Shown one piece after another: positions 17,481 to 25,953 of a stretch of DNA of 64,000 bases; position 1 is the stretch's first letter; each line of letters opens with the position of its first letter. A program made the position numbers and the translations under genes. This DNA is from Euryarchaeota archaeon UBA557 (lineage in GTDB: Archaea; Thermoplasmatota; Poseidoniia; Poseidoniales; Thalassarchaeaceae): assembly GCA_002503285.1 (NCBI GenBank), contig DARI01000002.1, forward strand, positions 219,569 to 283,568. Direction: 5' to 3'. The notes under the pieces were generated by a model. It worked only from the letters and a program-made list of their open reading frames with translations. It was not told where the DNA came from and made no database searches.

Positions 17481-18887
17481 TTAATCTGCTTCTTCTTCCT
17501 CGGACGGTTTATGATTAAATCCCCATTCGGCATCAGGAGATCCTCCGGACCATCCTCCAACTACAGATATATCCTCAACCTCATCATCTTCACGCCATGG
17601 AGGATCTCCATCGGAACCGCTAATAATCAAACAACCTTCATCATCCAACCTTCCCATCAGGGCCTTGATTCCTCTTTTCATAGGCAATAAATGGCCAATT
17701 GGAGTACCAGAAGTCACAAAGGGATAGGTTGCAGTACATATCAAAAGTCCTTGATTTGGAGAAACTATATCATGACTAATTCCTGGTTCGCGTGGGTCCG
17801 TTACCGTTGCAACTATTTCACCTTTCTTTACATAACTTCCAGCTGGTGCTAAAACATCTAACAATCCACCTTGATCTGACCTTAGCCATTCTGAACCTGA
17901 AGCAAGAATTCTAAATCTTGGTCTACTAGGATATCCTGGAATCATCCTAAGATTCCTTAGGACATTGAGAATTCCATACATTGCAACTTGTACTGCCTCT
18001 GGATCGGCCTCATCTGCACCCCCTCCCTCATATGTAATGCAGGCTATATCTGATTCATTGGCAGTTCTTCTTAGTGAGCCTCGTGGCCCTTTTGTATCCA
18101 AAATTGTTTCAATTCCGAAAGCGCGAGCAGTGGCATTGCTAGATGAATGGGCTAGATTAACACGTATTTGAGGCATATTGGTCCTTCCTTTTGCAGCTGA
18201 GTGCAGATCAACAATATAATCACTTCCAGAAATAATATTCGACCAAATTCTACTTGCTACTCGTGAGGTAGTATTGCTTTCAAAATTACCGGGAAAATGT
18301 CTATTTAGATCTCTACCATCGGGAAAGTCTCTTTTTTGACGAAAATATCCGGGTAAATTGATTACTGAAACTATTCTAATTGTCCCGGATAATGATAAAG
18401 GATCTATGGCGTGATCTTCTCCAATAAAATTTGGTCCACTAAGATAAGTCAACGCAAGAGGGCCTACTAGCTCATCGCCATGAACTGCCCCTAAAAGAGT
18501 CACAACTGGACCTGGCCTTACTCCATGAACAACTGTAATATTTATGGGCCAAGATTCGCCAATTTCTATATCTAATAAATTAAAATGAAGGTTTCTTATA
18601 GTTCCTGGCTTGATTCTTTTTTTCAAAAAGTTATGATTACTCACGCCTCCTTCTCTCGTCCACTTAGTAGAAATTTTAGTTGATTCTTCCAAACCTTTCT
18701 CTATCTCCAATCTTCTACTCTTTGGTATTTGATTTGACACTTTAAGAGGTCCAAAACGTCTTTTCTTTAATCTCGGGACAATTTTTTCGATACCTTCACT
18801 AGGAGTTACAGAATTTGATAAAGTATCATCATCGGAGGCAGTCAACGCCTTCCGCAAGGCGACTGAATTAATAGGATATACTTTCAA
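17481..18887 (-). CDS. M14-type deacylase (succinylglutamate desuccinylase/aspartoacylase family)
   Basis: A 468-residue zinc deacylase of the AstE/AspA group. Active-site residues are present: H136 and E139 in GAVHGDEL, the DLNRHFPG substrate loop (193-200), H229 in VDLHSAAKG and the catalytic Glu E287 in ITYEGGG. A beta-barrel-like domain follows (about 320-425), typical of the family. The N-terminal 90 residues are basic, low in similarity and probably flexible. Members remove N-acyl groups from amino acids or peptides; some act with RimK-like ATP-grasp ligases, but none is adjacent here. It converges on the protease gene with a four-base gap, and starts 42 bases from the divergent thioesterase gene. 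Confidence 0.83.
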   Translation of the reverse strand: MKVYPINSVALRKALTASDDDTLSNSVTPSEGIEKIVPRLKKRRFGPLKVSNQIPKSRRLEIEKGLEESTKISTKWTREGGVSNHNFLKKRIKPGTIRNLHFNLLDIEIGESWPINITVVHGVRPGPVVTLLGAVHGDELVGPLALTYLSGPNFIGEDHAIDPLSLSGTIRIVSVINLPGYFRQKRDFPDGRDLNRHFPGNFESNTTSRVASRIWSNIISGSDYIVDLHSAAKGRTNMPQIRVNLAHSSSNATARAFGIETILDTKGPRGSLRRTANESDIACITYEGGGADEADPEAVQVAMYGILNVLRNLRMIPGYPSRPRFRILASGSEWLRSDQGGLLDVLAPAGSYVKKGEIVATVTDPREPGISHDIVSPNQGLLICTATYPFVTSGTPIGHLLPMKRGIKALMGRLDDEGCLIISGSDGDPPWREDDEVEDISVVGGWSGGSPDAEWGFNHKPSEEEEAD

Positions 18888-18929
18888 TTTAGGGAATAAT
18901 TCAATTGGAAAGTCTTGTTCTAATAGGCC

Positions 18930-19406
18930 ATGAGTAACAAAAATATTCTGTCAGTACAAGAAAATTATGCTTCAAATAGCATATGCTTTGGATGCGGACC
19001 TGCAAATAAAAAGGGATTGAGGATTAAATCTTTCAGAAATGATGAAGGATTAGAAATGGAATTTGAAACTTCTGAAGAACATCAGGCATTCCCAGGAATT
19101 ATTAATGGAGGAATAATTGGAACTTTACTAGATTGCCATGGAAATTGGGTAGCTGCAATTGCCCTTATGGATAAATCAGGAGATAAAATTCCTCCTTGTA
19201 CAGTTACAGCATCATATAGCATTAAATTAAAAAGACCTACTCCCTTAAATTCAAAACTTTTAATTCAAGGAAAAGTAGTAGAAATTGATACTAAATCAGC
19301 TAAAGTTGAATTAATCTTGATAGCTGATGAAAAAGTCTGTGCAACAGGAGAAGGCCTTTTTGTAGCAATAGATGAAGGGCATCCAGCATATCATAGATGG
19401 CATTAG
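18930..19406 (+). CDS. PaaI-like hotdog-fold thioesterase
   Basis: A 158-residue hotdog-fold protein. It begins with the CFGCGPANKKGL motif typical of one PaaI-like thioesterase group, then has the core helix FPGIINGGIIGTLLDCHGNW (about 52-71; the usual H-GG is N-GG) and strands including TASYSIKLKRPTPL. Family members hydrolyse acyl-CoA or aryl-CoA thioesters in the cytoplasm. It reads away from the deacylase gene and is followed by the Hel308 gene after 65 bases. Substrate not determined. Confidence 0.8.
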   Translation: MSNKNILSVQENYASNSICFGCGPANKKGLRIKSFRNDEGLEMEFETSEEHQAFPGIINGGIIGTLLDCHGNWVAAIALMDKSGDKIPPCTVTASYSIKLKRPTPLNSKLLIQGKVVEIDTKSAKVELILIADEKVCATGEGLFVAIDEGHPAYHRWH

Positions 19407-19471
19407 CGAATATATTGCTATATAATTAATAATTAGATAGTAGGTATCCTTTAGAACATCCGAATTATAGG

Positions 19472-22015
19472 GTGATTGTGGAAGACCCTTCGGTTAGTTT
19501 AGATAAGTTTGGCCTCGATGCTGAACTCATATTGGCTTTAGATAAGGAATGGAGTATTAAAAAATTATTTCCTCCTCAAGCGGAAGCTTTGCCATATTCA
19601 CTTAATGGAGACAACGTGATGTTAACAATTCCAACTGCAAGTGGTAAATCATTAATCGCTCACCTGACAATAGTCCACAGATTAACAAATGATTTAAAGG
19701 GTCAAAAAGCAGTATATGTAGTTCCATTGAAGGCACTAGCACAAGAAAAAATGAGTGAATTACAAGAGATTACAGCCCATACTGATTTGAAAGTAGGATT
19801 GGCAATTGGAGATAGAGAGAATGAGAAGTCTTCAATTGAAAAATCTGATATAATGGTCTGTACAAGTGAAAAATTAGATTCATTAATACGTACAAGGTCT
19901 AGTATCATGGATAAAATTGGGATTGTAATTACAGATGAATTTCACTTAATAAATGATCCAGGAAGAGGACCGACATTGGAAATAGTCCTATCTAGAATTA
20001 GGCATAGAAAACCTGATGTTCAAATTATAGCATTATCTGCAACTGTTGGTAACTCTGAAGAATTGGCTAATTGGCTGGATGCAAAATTAATAAAATCTAC
20101 TTGGCGACCAGTATCATTAGAATATGGAATATTAAATGGCCTTGAAGTTAGTATCCATAGGATAGACAGTAGGAAAAAAGAAGAAAAACCAAAAAATAGA
20201 TTGATTGAAGGTAGAGTCACTCAGAAATTGTCAGCAGTACTTGAAGATACAGTAAAATCAAATGGTCAATTATTGATTTTTGTAGCCTCACGAGCCTCTG
20301 CTCAAAAGGAAGCCAGAGATTTGGCTAAGTATGTTATGAAAAATTCTGAGATTGAGGGTTCTATATTTACTAATGAAAATATTAAATTATGGAAGTTATT
20401 ATCAGAGAAATTATCTGATGATGATAGTCATACTGCATTAAGTAAAAAATTAATTTCATCGATAACAGGGGGTGTGGGATTTCATCATGCTGGTTTGAGC
20501 AGTGGGCATAGGAAAAAAATAGAAGGAGCATTTAGAAATGGAGAAATTAACTGTTTAGTAGCCACGCCAACACTTGCACAAGGAGTCAATTTACCTGCAA
20601 GGAGAGTAGTTATTCGTGACCATAAGAGATGGAATACCATAGCTGGAACCAATATTCCAATTTCTGTAATGGAAATAAGACAAATGATGGGGAGGGCAGG
20701 TAGACCAAAATATGACGATAGGGGAGAATCTTGGATTTTAGCTAAAAATTCAAATGAAGTAGAATTATTAGTAAATCGTTATATAAATAGTGAATCTGAA
20801 AATGTAGTATCAAAATTAGCAAATTCAAACTCATTGAAAGCAGAAGAAGATCCGGCATTGTTGACTCATTTATTGTCAATGATATCTACGGGAGGATTAG
20901 AAGATAGATATGCATTAAGTAGATTTTTTTCAATGACATTTTTATCTACACACATGAATTCTGACAATCTAGCATCAAGAATCGATGAATCAATTGAATG
21001 GCTCGTCGATAATGGAATGATAACAAGAGAAGGAAATTCCAATATCGTTAAACAAAGGATTCTGAAATATGAAGCAATAAAGAAAGAAGATGATTGGGCT
21101 GATGATGTTCCCTCATGGGTAAATTCTGCTTCTAATGTATTAGATATTGATATTTCAAAAATAAATATAGAAGATAATAAAATAAAAAAGCCAAGGAAGG
21201 GCCCTGCTATCTTTGGCTTTACTAAAGCAAGTGAAATTAAAGAACAAAAGGAAGTCTTGCCGGAATCATTTACAATGACCTATAGGGCAACAAATCTTGG
21301 AATGAGAATATCAAGATTATATCTAAATCCATTATCTGGTAGAATAATTAGAGATGGTTTAGAGAGAGCGATGTCTACATTAATTGGTGATAATGATTAT
21401 TATCAAATTTCACCATTGGGCCTAATTCATCTAGTTTGTTGTACTCCAGATTTTTTACCTATTTGGCCGAAAACTGGCGATATTGAGATAATACAGTCTT
21501 CAATATTTAATCACTCTAGAGAAATATTAATTGATACTAAAGAGTTAGATGAGAGTGGATTAATGAAGGGGGCATTAGTAATAGAGTCTTGGATAAATGA
21601 ATTAAAGTATGAAGATTTTGAGAAAAAATGGAGCGTTCAACCGGGAGATTTGAGAAGTAGAGTAGAATTAGCTGAATGGCTTCTTTATGCGATGGAAAGA
21701 ATACTCATAGAAGATGAAGAATTACGTAATAGAAATAGGGAGTCGCATAAAGTATTAGTTAATGCAATAAATGAAGTCCATAAAAGAGTAAAATATGGTT
21801 GTAAAAATGATTTATTAGGACTTGTTTCGATACAGGGAATAGGCAGAATTAGAGCAAGAGAAATGAGTGATAAGTTAGGATTCAGTAATGCTAGAGATGT
21901 TGTTATGATGACTGAAAATGACAGATATAAGCTTTCTGATTTACGTGGATGGAGTGAAAAACTTGTTGATAATATTATTTTTTCAGCTAATAAATTAGTA
22001 AAAAACAATGATTAA
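19472..22015 (+). CDS. hel308: Hel308-type Ski2-like DNA helicase
   Basis: An 847-residue superfamily-2 helicase. Motifs: Q-like FPPQAEALP, Walker A PTASGKS (54-60), TDEFHL (DExH box, D155-H158, here DEFH), SATVGN, GVGFHHAGL (motif IV/V region) and MMGRAGRP (motif VI). After the two RecA domains come a winged helix, a ratchet-like helical domain and near the C-terminus a helix-hairpin-helix segment VSIQGIGRIRAREMSDKLG. This architecture is Hel308, which unwinds forked and lagging-strand DNA in archaeal repair of stalled replication forks. The start is GTG 19472 (GTG 19478 is also possible). The next gene, cgi121, begins eight bases before this one ends, a typical translationally coupled pair. 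Confidence 0.88.
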   Translation: MIVEDPSVSLDKFGLDAELILALDKEWSIKKLFPPQAEALPYSLNGDNVMLTIPTASGKSLIAHLTIVHRLTNDLKGQKAVYVVPLKALAQEKMSELQEITAHTDLKVGLAIGDRENEKSSIEKSDIMVCTSEKLDSLIRTRSSIMDKIGIVITDEFHLINDPGRGPTLEIVLSRIRHRKPDVQIIALSATVGNSEELANWLDAKLIKSTWRPVSLEYGILNGLEVSIHRIDSRKKEEKPKNRLIEGRVTQKLSAVLEDTVKSNGQLLIFVASRASAQKEARDLAKYVMKNSEIEGSIFTNENIKLWKLLSEKLSDDDSHTALSKKLISSITGGVGFHHAGLSSGHRKKIEGAFRNGEINCLVATPTLAQGVNLPARRVVIRDHKRWNTIAGTNIPISVMEIRQMMGRAGRPKYDDRGESWILAKNSNEVELLVNRYINSESENVVSKLANSNSLKAEEDPALLTHLLSMISTGGLEDRYALSRFFSMTFLSTHMNSDNLASRIDESIEWLVDNGMITREGNSNIVKQRILKYEAIKKEDDWADDVPSWVNSASNVLDIDISKINIEDNKIKKPRKGPAIFGFTKASEIKEQKEVLPESFTMTYRATNLGMRISRLYLNPLSGRIIRDGLERAMSTLIGDNDYYQISPLGLIHLVCCTPDFLPIWPKTGDIEIIQSSIFNHSREILIDTKELDESGLMKGALVIESWINELKYEDFEKKWSVQPGDLRSRVELAEWLLYAMERILIEDEELRNRNRESHKVLVNAINEVHKRVKYGCKNDLLGLVSIQGIGRIRAREMSDKLGFSNARDVVMMTENDRYKLSDLRGWSEKLVDNIIFSANKLVKNND

Positions 22016-22607
22016 CAATGTGTGTATCGGCTTCCATATGGACATAGTACATCCAGTACCATGGTTTCCAGCATGGGGCATCGTTTTTTCCAAACCGATT
22101 GAGGATTTAGATGAATTGATTGAGGTTTTTAATAAACATAGATATAATCAAAGATGGCTTCTTTTAAGAAGTGAAGCTGCAGCAAGTGAAGTTCATCTTT
22201 GGACTACATGGCATTCATTGAGAAGGAAAGAAAATTCAAATAAGATGGCTGCCAGAACTCCTGACGTTGAGTTTTTAAGGTTAATATCGGGAACACATCA
22301 AATAAATACAGGATTTCAAAGATCAGGTTTGAAAGTAGGAGATGAAAATGCATGGATTATATATTTACCAAAATATGGCGATACAGATGCATTCGGTAAA
22401 ATAGATCTGGACAGAGAATCATATTTGAAAAATGATGAAGCCGCTAGAATATTAATTGAATTAATTGGAAGTAGGATGATGCCAATAAGGCCTATACCCA
22501 CAATAAAAGGTTTAGAGAATATAGGAATCACAGGTATTGATGTGGGAATAACCTTATCTGAAATCGAGAATGTATTTCTTACACAAATGGCACTATCAGA
22601 TTTATGA
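22008..22607 (+). CDS. cgi121: KEOPS complex subunit Cgi121
   Basis: A 199-residue protein of the Cgi121/TPRKB family, the outermost subunit of KEOPS, which makes the universal N6-threonylcarbamoyl-adenosine at position 37 of ANN-decoding tRNAs. Recognisable stretches are SEVHLWTTWHSLRRKE, KMAARTPDVEFLRLISGTHQ and NTGFQRSGLKVGDENAWII, which match the family pattern of a helix, the conserved L-SGT-QI turn and the following G-K-GD strand. Cgi121 recruits tRNA and stimulates the Bud32 kinase subunit. It overlaps the helicase gene by eight bases; ATG 22038 in frame is another possible start. Other KEOPS genes are not in the window. Confidence 0.85.
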   Translation: MINNVCIGFHMDIVHPVPWFPAWGIVFSKPIEDLDELIEVFNKHRYNQRWLLLRSEAAASEVHLWTTWHSLRRKENSNKMAARTPDVEFLRLISGTHQINTGFQRSGLKVGDENAWIIYLPKYGDTDAFGKIDLDRESYLKNDEAARILIELIGSRMMPIRPIPTIKGLENIGITGIDVGITLSEIENVFLTQMALSDL

Positions 22608-22666
22608 AATAGATAATAACAAAGCGTCAAACTGATATGTATTGACCCTGAGCGGTGAGAGATAAT

Positions 22667-22912
22667 ATGTCTAAGTTCTATGGCTTTAGGTTCTGCACAA
22701 ACTGTGAGATTGCATGCACACCGAGTAATTTTGTTGATTATGAGAAGAAAAGATACTGTACGGCATGTTGGATTCAAAATCAAAACCCCGAACATCCTGA
22801 ATTAAAGCAAATAAGAGAAAAAGTAGTAAATGATGCAGAGCAATGGAAGTGCATTAAATGGAGCAGGGAAGAGGGGCCTCTTCCTAATGGCCCCATATCG
22901 CATAAAAATTGA
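22667..22912 (+). CDS. Small Cys-rich zinc-binding protein
   Basis: An 81-residue protein with a zinc-finger-like Cys arrangement at its N-terminus: FCTNC, an extra Cys in EIACTP, and CTAC in YCTACWIQNQ. The remainder is polar and Trp-containing with one more Cys (WKCIKW). I place the start at ATG 22667, seven bases after a GGTGAG site; GTG 22655 lies upstream in frame. It sits between cgi121 and pepF in the same direction, ten bases before pepF. I do not recognise the family; roles in RNA or protein binding are possible. Confidence 0.7.
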   Translation: MSKFYGFRFCTNCEIACTPSNFVDYEKKRYCTACWIQNQNPEHPELKQIREKVVNDAEQWKCIKWSREEGPLPNGPISHKN

Positions 22913-22921
22913 GGCGAAATA

Positions 22922-24631
22922 ATGAGTGAAAGATTTGTGCCCGAAGATTTAGATGCATCTAAATGGAGTAATTTAGAACCTTATTACAATAAATTAAGAG
23001 ATAGAGATTTAAGCTGTTCAAAATGTATTGAAAAGTTAATTAAAGATGAATCGGAACTAAGCGAATTTGTTTCTGAGAAACGTGCTAAAACATATATCAA
23101 TATGACATGTCATACTGATGACGAGCATGCACAAAATTTATGGAAAGAATTTGTAGAAAATATTCAACCAAAACTGTCAGAGTATAATGATTTATTGAAT
23201 AAAAGGATAGTGAATCATAAATCTGTAAGTGAATTACCAGAAAAATATGATTTATTGATACAAACAATAAAATCTGATATCCAAATATTCAGAGAAGAAA
23301 ATATTCCACTTCAAACACGATTATCAATTTTAGGTACTAAATATAACGAAATAAGAGGTAAACAAACTGTACATTATGATGGCGAAGAGAGGACATTTCC
23401 AATGATGGCAATCTATCAAGAAAATGTAGATAGGGAAGTTAGAGAATCGGCATGGAAAACATGTACAAAGAGGATACTAGAGGATACAGAAGAGATTTCA
23501 GAAATATTTGATGAAATGATAAAATTGAGACATCAAATATCTACAAACTCGGGATTTGAGGGGTACCAAGAATATATGTTTGCTGCAATGCATAGATTTG
23601 ATTATTCAATAGCTGATTGCATGGAGTTTCATGATTCAATAGAATTTTCATGTATGCCACTAAAAAATCAATTCAATGAAAGAAGAAAGAATATGTTAAA
23701 ATTAGATAAATTTAGGCCATGGGATTCTACTGTTGATTTATACGGTAATAAGCCATTAAGGCCGTTTAATGATGTCAGTGAATTAATAGAAGGTTGTTCA
23801 AAACTATTTCATTCTATGTCTAAAGAATTAGGAGATTATTTTGATCTGTTAGATAAAAATAACTGTTTAGATTTAGAGAGTAGGATTGGGAAGGCCCCAG
23901 GAGGATATCAATATTATCTTCAGAAAAGCAGAATGCCATTTATTTTCATGAACGCTGCTGGAACACAAAGAAATTTGGAGACCATGATTCATGAAGCTGG
24001 CCATGCATTTCATTCATTTTACTCTGGACATCTTGATTTAATTCATGAAAGAGATTCTCCAATTGAGTTTGCTGAGGTTGCATCTATGTCAATGGAACTT
24101 CTATCCCATTCTGAATGGGGGCAATTTTACAACAAAGAGGATTCCATTAGAGCAAAAAAGAAGCATTTGGAAGGAATCATAGAATTCATGCCGTGGATGG
24201 CAACCATAGATTCTTTTCAACATTGGATATATAAAAACCCTAACCATACCAGAGAAGAAAGAAAAAATAAATGGTTGGAAATAACAAATAAATTCGGATC
24301 AAAGTATGACTATAGTGATATTAGTGAAGAGGGAGACAATATGGAAAGTATACTTGAAACATCATGGCAATTACAAGGGCATCTATTTGGAGCTCCATTT
24401 TATTATGTAGAATATGGGATTGCTCAATTAGGGGCTCTGCAATTATGGAATTACCATAAAGAAGATTCCCTAAAAGCACTAGATCTATATAAAAATGGTT
24501 TATCCCTAGGATATACAAAGGGACTGAGAGAATTATTCGCAGCTACTGGCATAGAAATGTCATTCAAAAAAGATCATGTGACTAATCTAATAAATGAGGT
24601 TCACAAGTCAATTCTAGATATTGAAGTTTAA
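22922..24631 (+). CDS. pepF: M3-family oligoendopeptidase (PepF-like)
   Basis: A 569-residue cytoplasmic zinc peptidase that degrades oligopeptides. The zinc site is HEAGH (H357, E358, H361) with the third ligand E385 in EFAEVASMSMELL. Other family segments are FMNAAGTQRNLETMIHEAG and the substrate-binding tail PFYYVEYGIAQLGALQLW, which carries the His/Tyr-rich region of M3 enzymes. Length matches PepF proteins (about 560-600). It probably finishes digestion of peptides imported after extracellular proteolysis. Its stop codon shares four bases (TTAA) with the stop of convergent radA. Confidence 0.93.
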   Translation: MSERFVPEDLDASKWSNLEPYYNKLRDRDLSCSKCIEKLIKDESELSEFVSEKRAKTYINMTCHTDDEHAQNLWKEFVENIQPKLSEYNDLLNKRIVNHKSVSELPEKYDLLIQTIKSDIQIFREENIPLQTRLSILGTKYNEIRGKQTVHYDGEERTFPMMAIYQENVDREVRESAWKTCTKRILEDTEEISEIFDEMIKLRHQISTNSGFEGYQEYMFAAMHRFDYSIADCMEFHDSIEFSCMPLKNQFNERRKNMLKLDKFRPWDSTVDLYGNKPLRPFNDVSELIEGCSKLFHSMSKELGDYFDLLDKNNCLDLESRIGKAPGGYQYYLQKSRMPFIFMNAAGTQRNLETMIHEAGHAFHSFYSGHLDLIHERDSPIEFAEVASMSMELLSHSEWGQFYNKEDSIRAKKKHLEGIIEFMPWMATIDSFQHWIYKNPNHTREERKNKWLEITNKFGSKYDYSDISEEGDNMESILETSWQLQGHLFGAPFYYVEYGIAQLGALQLWNYHKEDSLKALDLYKNGLSLGYTKGLRELFAATGIEMSFKKDHVTNLINEVHKSILDIEV

Positions 24632-25632
24632 TCCTGCAATCCTTCAGCTGTCACTGTAAAAACTGCTTCTCCTTCTGGAAGATTTGGACTATCTACCAAT
24701 CTTGCTATACGACGACCGCCTTTAGATTTTCTGAGATATAGTCGGAATGTACTTGCATGTCCTACAATATGACCTCCAATTGCCTTTGTAGGATCTCCCC
24801 ACATTGCATCGGGCTTTGACATAACTTGATTTGTGACAAGAATTATTGAGTTTTGGATATCTGATAGTTGTTTTAAATCCTTCATATGCCTATTCAATTT
24901 CTGTTGCCTTGTAGCTAACATTCCCCTTCCAATGTATTCTGCCCTAAAATGACTAGTTAAAGAGTCAACTATAACTAATTTAACATCTATATTTTTTGAC
25001 ATTCTCTTTATTTCATCAACTAACAATATCTGATGGGCCGAATTATAGGCTCTTGCGACATGTATTCTCTCCAAGGCATCTGCTGGATCTATTCCTATTG
25101 CAGTTGCCATTTGAGTAATCCTTTCTGGCCTAAATGTATCTTCTGTATCTATATAAAATACTTCACCATCTAATCCTCCATCCTCTATTGGCCTTATTGT
25201 ATTTACAGCTAATTGATGTCCAACTTGTGTTTTTCCACTTCCAAATTCTCCGTAAACTTCAACTATAGCTTGCGTTTCAAAACCTCCTCCTAATAACTCA
25301 TCTAGAGATGATGTTCCTGATGATAATTTTTGTACTTTTTTCCTTTTCTCTAATAATGCATTTCCACTGATAAATCCTCCAATGTTTGCCATTCTCTTTG
25401 CTCCAGCTATTATCTTTGCAGATACAGCCTCTCCTAGTTCGGCTTGTTCCGCTAATTCTGAAGGACTCATTACTGCTATGGCTAGTAATTCTTCAAATCC
25501 TGCCTCTCTTAATTTCTCTGCTGTTGCTGGACCTACCCCCGGTAAGTCTTCAACGGTCAATTCAGGCTCATCGATATCAATTACTATTTCTTCTTCACTT
25601 ATTTTTTCGCTTGCTGTTTTTTTACTCATCAT
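24628..25632 (-). CDS. radA: DNA repair and recombination protein RadA
   Basis: Archaeal RecA/Rad51 homologue that forms filaments on single-stranded DNA and drives strand exchange. An N-terminal helix-hairpin-helix domain (VEDLPGVGPATAEKLREAG) precedes the ATPase core with Walker A GEFGSGKT, FYIDTEDTFRPER, Walker B KLVIVDSLTSHFR, and loop L2 region with GGHIVGHAS. A TATA-like TTAATATAC (rc of 25667-25675) would start transcription near 25646, downstream of the longest possible ATG at 25659, so I favour ATG 25632 or the adjacent 25629, just after GGGTGAG. The convergent pepF gene overlaps its stop. Confidence 0.95.
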   Translation of the reverse strand: MMSKKTASEKISEEEIVIDIDEPELTVEDLPGVGPATAEKLREAGFEELLAIAVMSPSELAEQAELGEAVSAKIIAGAKRMANIGGFISGNALLEKRKKVQKLSSGTSSLDELLGGGFETQAIVEVYGEFGSGKTQVGHQLAVNTIRPIEDGGLDGEVFYIDTEDTFRPERITQMATAIGIDPADALERIHVARAYNSAHQILLVDEIKRMSKNIDVKLVIVDSLTSHFRAEYIGRGMLATRQQKLNRHMKDLKQLSDIQNSIILVTNQVMSKPDAMWGDPTKAIGGHIVGHASTFRLYLRKSKGGRRIARLVDSPNLPEGEAVFTVTAEGLQD

Positions 25633-25666
25633 CTCACCCTTTATGATTAATGCTCCCATGATGTAA

Positions 25667-25675
25667 GTATATTAA
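25667..25675 (-). promoter_or_regulatory. TATA-like element of radA
   Basis: On the minus strand the sequence reads TTAATATAC. Archaeal TATA boxes lie about 25 bases before the transcription start, which would fall near 25646 and leave a leader of roughly 14 bases containing GGGTGAG before ATG 25632. No other AT-rich element at a better distance is seen. Confidence 0.45.
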
Positions 25676-25769
25676 CGAATTAATCACCCATGAATATTTT
25701 ATGAAAGTGCTTTCCATCATTTATTCTATGCAGTACAGCGTTTATTCACTTTCATTTTTGATGAAAAAA

Positions 25770-25847
25770 TGGTATCGGATAGTGGATTTGAACCACTGGT
25801 CTCCGGGTTATGAGCCCGACGAGATAACCTGACTACTCCAACCCGAT
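25770..25847 (-). tRNA. Initiator tRNA-Met (CAU), CCA encoded
   Basis: On the minus strand the sequence folds into a full cloverleaf: acceptor ATCGGGT (25847-25841) with ATCCGAT, D arm GAG/CTC, anticodon arm TCGGG-CTCATAA-CCCGG with anticodon CAT (25812-25810), T arm AGTGG-TTCAAAT-CCACT, discriminator A and an encoded CCA (25772-25770). The A1:U72 pair and three consecutive G:C pairs in the anticodon stem are the archaeal initiator signature, so this is the initiator rather than an elongator. A T-run (rc of the A-run at 25764-25769) immediately after CCA fits an archaeal terminator. Confidence 0.95.
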
Positions 25848-25953
25848 GACCTACGTGGGATGCATAGGTTATTTGAACACAATGGAATGACGGAAACTGA
25901 CTCGAATGATGCTAACAGTCTTGAAGAAATCTATGTTGGACGGCATGATATAC

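Noticed and set aside
22316..22795. A 159-residue minus-strand frame across cgi121 and the zinc-protein gene.
   Set aside because: It spans two plus-strand genes with recognisable motifs and has no promoter, ribosome site or conserved pattern.
25382..25666. A 94-residue hydrophobic frame on the plus strand.
   Set aside because: It is the antisense shadow of radA, whose RecA-family motifs are complete; no independent support exists.
25770..25847. An elongator methionine or isoleucine-CAU tRNA.
   Set aside because: The A1:U72 pair and three consecutive G:C pairs in the anticodon stem mark the archaeal initiator.
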